This document shows, in pieces, positions 6,322-10,578 of a stretch of 10,578 nucleotides of DNA. This DNA comes from Microbacterium sp. (GTDB lineage Bacteria > Actinomycetota > Actinomycetes > Actinomycetales > Microbacteriaceae). The stretch is taken from NCBI GenBank assembly GCA_031286555.1, contig JAITUD010000394.1:1-10578 (forward strand), written 5' to 3'. Within the stretch, counting starts at the first letter, position 1. Every line of letters begins with the position of its first letter. The notes beneath the pieces were generated by a model. The model made no database searches. It was given only the letters and a program-made list of their open reading frames with translations, and was not told where the DNA came from. A program made the position numbers and the translations under genes.

Positions 6322-6537
6322 ATGACTTCTCTCGACCTGGAGCAACTGACCACGACAGACCCCGCGACGGGGCTCCGCGCGGTCGGCGCTCTGCATCGTC
6401 TCGCCGAGCGGGTCGAGGCCATCCACGTCGCCGAAGCGCGCAAGGCGGGGTGGTCGTGGGAGCAGATCGGCGACGCCCTCGGCGTCACGCGCCAGTCGGT
6501 CCACACGAAGCACGGAAGGCGAGGGACCGGTGTTTGA
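6322..6537 (+). CDS. small helix-turn-helix DNA-binding protein
   Basis: A 71-residue protein with one recognisable DNA-binding unit. Residues about 21-40 (VGALHRLAERVEAIHVAEAR) form a helix, followed by GWSWEQIGDALGVTRQSVHT (43-62) and a basic KHGRR tail. This resembles sigma-70 region-4-like or MerR-like HTH motifs. Small HTH proteins of this style commonly precede stand-alone Clp N-domain genes in actinobacteria. The last eight bases overlap the start of the ClpN gene, so the two products are probably made in fixed ratio and may interact. No Shine-Dalgarno site is present; the promoter places transcription start at the ATG. It probably binds the palindrome just upstream and controls both directions. 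It lacks any ligand domain of its own, which leaves sensing to a partner. Confidence 0.85.
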   Translation: MTSLDLEQLTTTDPATGLRAVGALHRLAERVEAIHVAEARKAGWSWEQIGDALGVTRQSVHTKHGRRGTGV

Positions 6538-7006
6538 GAGATTCGCCCGCTCGGCGCGGGCAGCCGTCGAGGGCGCACGCGACGAAGCCGCGCGTCGCGG
6601 GGATCGACGGATCGGGTCGGAGCACCTGCTCATCGCCGTCCTCGCCGACGACGATCTCGCCGATCAGGTCGGCATCGATGCGGAGCGCGCCAAGAGCGCC
6701 GCAGACCGGCTCGACCAGACCGCGCTGGCGGCGATCGGGCTCGAGCTCGGAGACTTCCACCCCACCCCGCATCCCGCCCCTCTCGGGAACGCGACCTACA
6801 TGACGACCGGTGCGAAGGCGGTGATCCGCCAGTCGCTCGCGAAGGCCGCGGCGGAGAAGTCCCGCACGATCACGACACGGCATATGCTGCTCGCGCTGCT
6901 CGAACGCGACGCACCGGACCCCGCCGCCGCCCTCTTCGCAGAGCTCGACGTCACGCCCGAGGACCTTCGCGCCAGACTTCGCCGCCCCGAGGCACGAACG
7001 GCGTAA
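6530..7006 (+). CDS. stand-alone ClpC-type N-terminal domain protein
   Basis: A 158-residue protein equivalent to the substrate- and adaptor-binding N-domain of ClpC, without ATPase domains. Two Clp_N repeats are visible. Repeat 1 (about 2-60) starts MFERFARSAR and contains RIGSEHLLIAVL (27-38). Repeat 2 (about 91-152) contains TTRHMLLALLER (115-126). The GTG start is supported by the conserved MFERF beginning of ClpC and by AAGGCGAGG at 6516-6524. Phe2 is retained; the position matching the second cyclomarin-contact Phe of mycobacterial ClpC1 (Phe80) appears to be Met91, while the nearby Lys is kept as Lys96. It could be an adaptor, a decoy for Clp-targeting compounds, or a sensor for the overlapping HTH protein. 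It cannot unfold proteins alone. Family call firm, role inferred. Confidence 0.92.
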   Translation: MFERFARSARAAVEGARDEAARRGDRRIGSEHLLIAVLADDDLADQVGIDAERAKSAADRLDQTALAAIGLELGDFHPTPHPAPLGNATYMTTGAKAVIRQSLAKAAAEKSRTITTRHMLLALLERDAPDPAAALFAELDVTPEDLRARLRRPEARTA

Positions 7007-7040
7007 CCACCACCAACGCTGCGATCACATGGAGTCGATC

Positions 7041-7892
7041 ATGCGAGACATCCAGGGCCGTCTGGTATCGGTGAACGGCCGCACGGTCTACGTCGAGGAA
7101 TCAGGAACGGGCGAGGACCTGGTCGTCTTCGAGGCGGGCACGGGCGCCGGGCGCACCTACTGGGATGCCGTGCTGCCGCTGCTCGACGACTCAGCGCGTC
7201 TGCTCGCCTACGATCGCGCAGGGCGCGCACGCACCGGAGCATCCGTCGACGAGCTCAGCGTCGACACGATGGCGGATGATCTCGTCGCACTCGTCGACGG
7301 GATCGCGCCGGACCGGCTCCTTCTTGTCGGCCACAGCTTGGGCGGCATGGTCGTCCGGCGCGCGGCCGAGCGGCTCGCTCCGCGGCTGCGGGGACTGCTC
7401 CTGGTCGATCCGACCGCCGAGGGCTCCTCCGTCTACGACGACTGGGGCCCGCGCATCGCGAAGGTCGATCGCGTGCTTGCGGTGTCGCAGCAGCTCAGCC
7501 GGTTCCGGCCCGTCCGGCGGCTCCTGACCCGCCCCTTCGTCCGCCTGGGATTCTCCGATGACACCGTCGCGACCATGCAGGAGGAGGACGCCACCCCGGC
7601 CGGCACAGCACAGACCCGCCGCGAGCTGAAGGCGGCAGCCGCTGCGATCCCGCAGTTCCGCCTGCATCCGCCTGCGCTGCCCGACTGTCCGGTGATCGTG
7701 CTGTCGGCGAGCAGACCCATCAGGGAGACGGCGCACGAGCTCGAGGTCGTCGCCTCGCTGCAGGAGCAGCACCGCCGCTATGCCGAGAGCGTGCCGGACG
7801 GCCGCTTCGAGAGCGTGGACTCCACCCACCACATCCCCGTGGAGCAGCCTCGCGCCATCGCTGATGCGGTGCGCGAGCTGCTGCGGAGGTGA
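7041..7892 (+). CDS. alpha/beta hydrolase, serine type
   Basis: A 283-residue alpha/beta hydrolase. The nucleophile elbow is GHSLGG (97-102) with Ser99. LLLVDP (119-124) carries Asp123, a possible acid in this branch, and STHHIPVEQP (261-270) carries the catalytic His, most likely His263. Residues about 126-205 form a helical, arginine-rich lid. I chose the ATG at 7041 because GGAG at 7031-7034 lies six bases upstream; the ATG at 7029 has no such site. The gap to the ClpN gene is only 34 bp on the same strand with no terminator, so it is probably the third gene of the HTH-ClpN operon. It may hydrolyse an ester, lactone or amide in the compound to which the module responds. That link is contextual only. 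Confidence 0.9.
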   Translation: MRDIQGRLVSVNGRTVYVEESGTGEDLVVFEAGTGAGRTYWDAVLPLLDDSARLLAYDRAGRARTGASVDELSVDTMADDLVALVDGIAPDRLLLVGHSLGGMVVRRAAERLAPRLRGLLLVDPTAEGSSVYDDWGPRIAKVDRVLAVSQQLSRFRPVRRLLTRPFVRLGFSDDTVATMQEEDATPAGTAQTRRELKAAAAAIPQFRLHPPALPDCPVIVLSASRPIRETAHELEVVASLQEQHRRYAESVPDGRFESVDSTHHIPVEQPRAIADAVRELLRR

Positions 7893-7923
7893 TCGCGCGG
7901 ACGTCGCACGGGAGGATCTTCGC

Positions 7924-7942
7924 GCCCGGCCGTCGGCCTGGC
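7924..7942. terminator. weak hairpin between convergent genes
   Basis: Eight-base arms at 7924-7931 and 7935-7942 (core CGGCC-GTC-GGCC) pair with one mismatch. They lie in the 58-bp gap between the convergent hydrolase and CGNR genes, so the hairpin could act in both directions. There is no T-run on either side, and such stems arise easily in GC-rich DNA. Confidence 0.3.
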
Positions 7943-7950
7943 TCGTGCCG

Positions 7951-8505
7951 TCAGCTCGCCGCGCGCGCAGTGCGCTGGCGCGCCCGGAACTGAGACGCCT
8001 TCACGCGATTGCCGCAGGTGCGCATCGAGCACCACTCGCGTCGCGCCCCTCGTGATCGATCGACGTAGACCTGAGTGCAACCGGGTCGCGCACACTCGCG
8101 CATCAGCACGGCATCCTCACCGCCGAGCAGGTCGACGGCGTTCCGCGCGACGGTCGCCAGCGCCTCAGCTGCGGATCCGCGGCGTCGGGTGAACCCATCC
8201 TCGAGCAGCACGGGCACGGGGGCCGAGACGGACCATCGATTCAGGACGGTGACCGCCTCCGCGGGCAGCGACGACCCGCCCAGCCGCGCAGCGGCCGCCG
8301 CATAGATCGCCTCGCGCAGCTCGATCGCGCTGCTGATATCCGTGTGATCAGCTCCGGGGGCGACATCAACCACGCCCGCCTCGAGAAACCAGGCATCCAG
8401 CGCGGCGGGGTCGCCGAGCATCTCGGCGGGCGCCGGGTCGCGACGCGCACGGAGCGTGCCCACGAAGTCGAGCGAAAGAGTCCCGCAGGGGAAGGCGTGC
8501 ATCAC
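7951..8505 (-). CDS. CGNR zinc-finger transcriptional regulator
   Basis: A 184-residue protein of the ABATE/CGNR type. The N-terminal ABATE-like domain (about 1-125) opens with GTLSLDFVGTLRARR (8-22). The C-terminal zinc finger has Cys138, Cys143, Cys159 and Cys164, with the diagnostic CGNR at 164-167 followed by a basic RVKASQFRARQR stretch for DNA contact. Members are presumed ligand-responsive regulators; few have been studied. The first codon is GTG at 8505 or the ATG directly after it. TAGAGT at 8517-8512 on the minus strand ends seven bases before the GTG, which favours a leaderless mRNA from there. The gene is divergent from the VOC gene with overlapping palindromes between them, so it probably regulates the VOC gene and itself. 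The effector is unknown. Confidence 0.93.
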   Translation of the reverse strand: MMHAFPCGTLSLDFVGTLRARRDPAPAEMLGDPAALDAWFLEAGVVDVAPGADHTDISSAIELREAIYAAAAARLGGSSLPAEAVTVLNRWSVSAPVPVLLEDGFTRRRGSAAEALATVARNAVDLLGGEDAVLMRECARPGCTQVYVDRSRGARREWCSMRTCGNRVKASQFRARQRTARAAS

Positions 8506-8511
8506 GTAACC

Positions 8512-8517
8512 ACTCTA
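8512..8517 (-). promoter_or_regulatory. -10 box of the CGNR regulator gene
   Basis: TAGAGT on the minus strand ends seven bases before the GTG start, which predicts transcription from the G of that codon. The best upstream partner is TTGTGC at a 19-bp spacing, which is weak. The call rests mainly on the same geometry seen at other genes in the window. Confidence 0.45.
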
Positions 8518-8536
8518 ACGAGTTCTGAAGAATCTT

Positions 8537-8561
8537 GCACAACCTGCTTGACAGGTTATGC
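8537..8561. promoter_or_regulatory. 25-bp palindrome upstream of the VOC and CGNR genes
   Basis: GCACAACCTG (8537-8546) and CAGGTTATGC (8552-8561) pair at nine of ten positions around CTTGA. A perfect TTGACA (8548-8553, plus strand) sits inside it, though I find no good -10 at the proper distance. It is a strong operator candidate for the CGNR protein. A second dyad, TGACAGG (8549-8555) with CCTGTCA (8567-8573), overlaps its right half. Confidence 0.65.
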
Positions 8562-8573
8562 GTCTGCCTGTCA
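8549..8573. promoter_or_regulatory. second inverted repeat overlapping the 25-bp palindrome
   Basis: TGACAGG (8549-8555) and CCTGTCA (8567-8573) are perfect inverted repeats with an 11-base spacer. Because it shares bases with the palindrome at 8537-8561, the two could be alternative or cooperative binding sites. It may equally be a by-product of repeated CCTG half-sites. Confidence 0.4.
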
Positions 8574-8625
8574 CGGTAGTAACCGTTCAAACAAGTTACG
8601 CCTGAGAGGGGCACGAGAACACATC

Positions 8626-9069
8626 ATGGAACTCGCACTCGAAGTCATCGTCCTTCCCGTCAGCGACGTCGATCGCAGCAAGGACTTCTACTCGCGACTC
8701 GGCTTCCGTGAGGACGCCGACTTCGCGACCGAGCGCGGCCTGCGCGTCGTGCAGTTCACCCCGCCAGGCTCCGGTGCGTCGATCATCTTCGGAGAGCGGC
8801 TCACGAACGCCCAGGCCGGCACGGTGCGCGGGCTGCACCTCGTGACCCCGGATCTCGCCTCCGCACGAGCGGAGCTCATCGAACGCGGCGTCGATGTCTC
8901 GCCGATCTGGCACGACGCTGACGGCGTCTTCCACTGGGCCGGGCGCGAGAACCGCGTCGACGGCCCGAGCGGGCAGTACCACAGCTACTCGTCCTACGTG
9001 TCATTCGACGACCCGGACGGCAATGAGTGGATCATCCAGCAGATCATCGACCGTCTGCCCGGGCGCTGA
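8626..9069 (+). CDS. VOC-family protein (glyoxalase/bleomycin-resistance fold)
   Basis: A 147-residue protein of the vicinal oxygen chelate superfamily, made of two beta-alpha-beta-beta-beta units. Unit 1 opens LEVIVLPVSDVDRSKDFYSR (5-24). Unit 2 includes GLHLVTPDLASARAELIERG (69-88) and ends with VSFDDPDGNEWIIQQI (125-140), the typical C-terminal motif. His71 and the DPDGNEW region are in the places that bind metal or ligand in relatives; a full set of metal ligands cannot be confirmed by eye. Members can be lyases, dioxygenases or drug-binding resistance proteins, so no reaction is assigned. The ATG at 8626 is chosen over the longer open frame because it matches the family's N-terminus; GAGAGGGG (8604-8611) and GAGAA (8615-8619) precede it. 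The next gene starts four bases after its stop codon. Confidence 0.92.
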   Translation: MELALEVIVLPVSDVDRSKDFYSRLGFREDADFATERGLRVVQFTPPGSGASIIFGERLTNAQAGTVRGLHLVTPDLASARAELIERGVDVSPIWHDADGVFHWAGRENRVDGPSGQYHSYSSYVSFDDPDGNEWIIQQIIDRLPGR

Positions 9070-9072
9070 GTC

Positions 9073-9273
9073 ATGGCCGCATCGATCGACGCCGCCCAGG
9101 CCACCGAACTCTTCGACGTGCTGCTCCGCGAGACGGCATCTGCGCACGGCGAATACGAGGAGGAGCACCTCGGCGGGATCTACGACGAGGACTGGCCGTC
9201 CTGGTACGCCGCGTTCCTCGCACGGGCGCTCGCCGAGCGCGGATACGTGCTCTCCTCATCGTCGGGCAGGTAG
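9073..9273 (+). CDS. small conserved acidic protein coupled to the VOC gene
   Basis: A 66-residue soluble protein that starts three bases after the VOC stop codon, with no ribosome-binding site of its own, so translation is probably coupled. It is acidic in the middle (HGEYEEEHLGGIYDEDWPSW, residues 25-44), followed by WYAAFLARALAERGY. The central acidic run with an aromatic WxxWYAAFL-like segment resembles small proteins that I recall next to or fused with VOC-type resistance genes in actinobacteria. I cannot assign a function. No membrane segment, signal peptide or metal motif is visible. Its end is convergent with the membrane protein gene 19 bp away. The reading frame uses GC-rich third positions like its neighbours, which supports it being real. 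Confidence 0.72.
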   Translation: MAASIDAAQATELFDVLLRETASAHGEYEEEHLGGIYDEDWPSWYAAFLARALAERGYVLSSSSGR

Positions 9274-9292
9274 CGATGCCCGACGCGCGGCC

Positions 9293-9835
9293 TCAGCGCG
9301 GCTCGCCGGGCAGCGGCCAGCGGCCGCGCGCCTCCTTGAACCGGATTGCGGCGAGCAGCGGTGACACGTCGTACATGTTCGGGTTCAGGGCGAGCTTCGC
9401 GCCGCTGCCCGCCTTGACGCTGAGGTTCGGCTGCCCGTTCAGCTCGGTCATCCGGTAGTCGACGATGTCGCTGTAGACGATGCGGTCCTCGCGTCCGAGC
9501 GCGGTGCGGAAATGCACAACGTCCGCCTCGGGCGCGACGTACCAGTTGCGGTACAGGCCGAGGAAGAGGATGCCGCCGACCACGATCGCCACCGACGCGA
9601 TCCGGAACGCGGTCGGATCGTCTGCATCATCCGACGTGAACGCGACCAGCGACATCAGTGCGCCGAGCACCAGGAGTACCCAGCCGACGACGGCGACGAG
9701 CTTCGGCATCCGCTGGCGATCCGGATGCTTCTTCGAGACGTTCGGATGCCGCCGCATCCACCACACGACCAACGGAATGAGCGCGACCACGACGATCAGC
9801 AGCATGATCTTGGTCAGCGCGATGGTGGTCAGCAC
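9293..9835 (-). CDS. three-helix membrane protein with a PH-like cytoplasmic tail
   Basis: A 180-residue integral membrane protein of unknown function. Hydrophobic segments lie at about 10-26, 46-66 and 77-95. A basic loop (RRHPNVSKKHPDRQRMPK, 28-45) follows the first and probably faces the cytoplasm. The last 85 residues (RNWYVAPEADVVHFRTALGR and beyond) look like a small bacterial PH-like beta domain that ends in an amphipathic helix near 158-170. Such membrane-anchored PH-like proteins are common in actinobacteria and mostly uncharacterised. The start is GTG at 9835; TACCGT with an upstream TG ends seven bases before it, so the mRNA is probably leaderless. An internal ATG at codon 11 would remove part of helix 1. 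It is divergent from the four-helix membrane gene across 84 bp. Confidence 0.82.
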   Translation of the reverse strand: MLTTIALTKIMLLIVVVALIPLVVWWMRRHPNVSKKHPDRQRMPKLVAVVGWVLLVLGALMSLVAFTSDDADDPTAFRIASVAIVVGGILFLGLYRNWYVAPEADVVHFRTALGREDRIVYSDIVDYRMTELNGQPNLSVKAGSGAKLALNPNMYDVSPLLAAIRFKEARGRWPLPGEPR

Positions 9836-9841
9836 CGTTCG

Positions 9842-9850
9842 ACGGTATCA
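9842..9850 (-). promoter_or_regulatory. extended -10 promoter of the PH-like membrane gene
   Basis: On the minus strand TGATACCGT combines a TGn extension with TACCGT. Its last base is seven before the GTG start at 9835, which predicts a leaderless transcript. No -35 match was found at 16-18 bp, as is tolerated for extended -10 promoters. Confidence 0.5.
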
Positions 9851-9883
9851 ACGCCGATCGCACGAGGGCTTCACGCGCGGGGC

Positions 9884-9912
9884 CTGACGCAGCGCGCACC
9901 GCGGCGTATGGT
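9884..9912 (+). promoter_or_regulatory. promoter of the four-helix membrane gene
   Basis: CTGACG (9884-9889) matches four of six -35 bases and is followed by 17 bp and the -10 TATGGT (9907-9912). The predicted transcription start is 9919-9920, at a GTG. This placement argues that the upstream ATG at 9908 is part of the -10 box and not a start codon. Confidence 0.55.
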
Positions 9913-9919
9913 GGTCGCC

Positions 9920-10294
9920 GTGCGCACGCAACGGTGGACCGTGACGGTCGGCTGGGTCTGTCTGCTCGTGGTGAGCCTCGGCATCCTCGGCTTCGGCCTG
10001 GTCGTCACCATCGCCCCCATGGGACCGGGCGAACTCATCTACCGTGCCGACGGACTCGCGTCGATCGGGTTCGGCCTGTTCGGCGGGATGCTCACGCTCG
10101 TGCCCTATCGCCGGCGGGAGCGATGGGCATGGGGCGTGCTGTGGTTCTACCCCGTCTTCTGGACCGTGCATCTGGTGGGCGGGCTCCCGCCGGGCAAGGA
10201 CCACATCCACCAGATCGTGTTCATCGCCCTTTCGCTCGTCGGCCTCCTGGTCCCCGTACGCGCGTTCTTCCCGCCGCGCGAGGCGAACGCGTAG
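9920..10294 (+). CDS. four-helix integral membrane protein of unknown function
   Basis: A 124-residue, strongly hydrophobic protein with four predicted membrane helices at about residues 9-31, 44-62, 69-88 and 97-115. A basic loop YRRRER (63-68) between helices 2 and 3 is probably cytoplasmic by the positive-inside rule. Short conserved-looking features are MGPGELIYRADG in the first loop and GGLPPGKDHIHQ before helix 4. I do not recognise a family with confidence. I chose the GTG at 9920 because the promoter places transcription start there; ATG 9908 and GTG 9911 fall inside the -10 box. The frame is open further upstream, but that stretch is antisense to the PH-like membrane gene. The FUSC gene begins 27 bp downstream with its own -10 element. 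Confidence 0.75.
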   Translation: MRTQRWTVTVGWVCLLVVSLGILGFGLVVTIAPMGPGELIYRADGLASIGFGLFGGMLTLVPYRRRERWAWGVLWFYPVFWTVHLVGGLPPGKDHIHQIVFIALSLVGLLVPVRAFFPPREANA

Positions 10295-10309
10295 CCGACG
10301 CACGGTGTC

Positions 10310-10315
10310 TACGCT
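10310..10315 (+). promoter_or_regulatory. -10 box of the FUSC-family gene
   Basis: TACGCT ends seven bases before the GTG start at 10322, the same geometry as the other leaderless genes here. No convincing -35 box lies upstream, where the preceding gene ends. Confidence 0.45.
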
Positions 10316-10321
10316 TGATGT

Positions 10322-10578
10322 GTGGCGGAATCTCGTGGGCGGGTGTGGACGGGCGTCATTCGGGTGGCCCCGTCTCGCGGCGACCATCGCGTCGCGATCC
10401 GAGCCGCGGTCAGCGTCGGCGTCCCCCTGCTGGTCCTCTGGGCGATCGGGCGGCTCGACCTCAGCATCTATGCGAGCTTCGGGTCGTTCGCGGCACTCTA
10501 CGGGCGCGGTGACGTCTTCTCGGATCGTCTGCGCATGCAGGCGAGCGCCGGAGGCGTCCTGCTGCTGGCGATGCTCGC
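10322..10578 (+). CDS. FUSC-family inner membrane protein (5' part only)
   Basis: The first 85 codons of a FUSC/aromatic-acid-exporter-like membrane protein; the rest lies beyond the right edge. After a short basic N-terminus comes DHRVAIRAAVSVGVPLLVLW (21-40), then AIGRLDLSIYASFGSFAALY (41-60) with GR following, and RLRMQASAGGVLLLAML at the edge. The segments around 28-42 and from about 74 are membrane helices. The pattern of a first helix, YASFGSFAALYGR and a basic RLRMQ turn matches actinobacterial FUSC proteins. Relatives include aromatic-acid efflux subunits (AaeB-like), but most are uncharacterised and no substrate can be given. The GTG at 10322 is supported by the -10 box seven bases upstream; there is no Shine-Dalgarno site. 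Confidence 0.82.
   Translation, partial: MAESRGRVWTGVIRVAPSRGDHRVAIRAAVSVGVPLLVLWAIGRLDLSIYASFGSFAALYGRGDVFSDRLRMQASAGGVLLLAML

Noticed and set aside
6271..6633. 121-codon N-terminal extension of the FAD monooxygenase
   Set aside because: It would be translated through the promoter palindrome and antisense to the HTH and ClpN genes. The FAD fold begins immediately after the ATG at 6270.
7029..7040. Alternative ATG for the serine hydrolase at 7029
   Set aside because: The ATG at 7041 has GGAG six bases upstream; the one at 7029 has no ribosome-binding site.
9512..9919. N-terminal extension of the four-helix membrane protein
   Set aside because: The upstream frame is antisense to the PH-like membrane gene and gives a His/Asp/Arg-rich low-complexity product; promoter position supports GTG 9920.
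1..10578. CRISPR arrays, tRNA or rRNA genes, transposase or integrase genes
   Set aside because: No regularly spaced repeats, no recognisable cloverleaf or rRNA sequence, and no reading frame resembling a transposase or recombinase were found by eye.

Overview
The window is chromosomal DNA from a high-GC actinobacterium. A Microbacterium-like member of Microbacteriaceae is my best guess, from the protein styles, GC-rich codon ends, many GTG starts and the frequent promoter-to-start-codon geometry that implies leaderless mRNAs. I see no tRNA, rRNA, CRISPR array, insertion sequence or phage gene. It is an accessory-style region of small regulator-plus-enzyme modules, many arranged around short divergent promoters.

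Left part (1-2040, minus strand): a leaderless ArsR-type repressor, a tandem-domain AHSA1/SRPBCC protein and a serine alpha/beta hydrolase (cut by the left edge) form a probable operon. A near-perfect palindrome overlaps the repressor's own -10 box and start codon. Middle-left (2080-4690): a WYL-domain regulator is divergent from an epoxide-hydrolase-like enzyme and a YdeI/OmpD-associated protein. A 15-bp palindrome lies in the short gap between them. The YdeI-like gene is much poorer in GC than the rest, which suggests recent acquisition. It is followed by 389 bp without a convincing gene.

Centre (5080-7892): the most interesting module. A class A FAD monooxygenase (minus strand) is divergent from a 71-residue helix-turn-helix protein, an overlapping stand-alone ClpC-type N-terminal domain protein and a serine alpha/beta hydrolase. 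The 51-bp gap is a 45-bp palindrome that places two TTGACA/CAGACT promoters, and even the two ATG codons, in exact mirror symmetry. A stand-alone Clp N-domain coupled to a DNA-binding protein and an oxidative enzyme suggests a system that senses, sequesters or inactivates a drug. That reading is inference.

Right part (7951-10578): a CGNR zinc-finger regulator is divergent from a VOC-family protein followed by a small coupled gene, with overlapping palindromes between them. After these come a membrane protein with a PH-like tail (minus strand), a divergent four-helix membrane protein, and the first 85 codons of a FUSC-family membrane protein that runs off the right edge.
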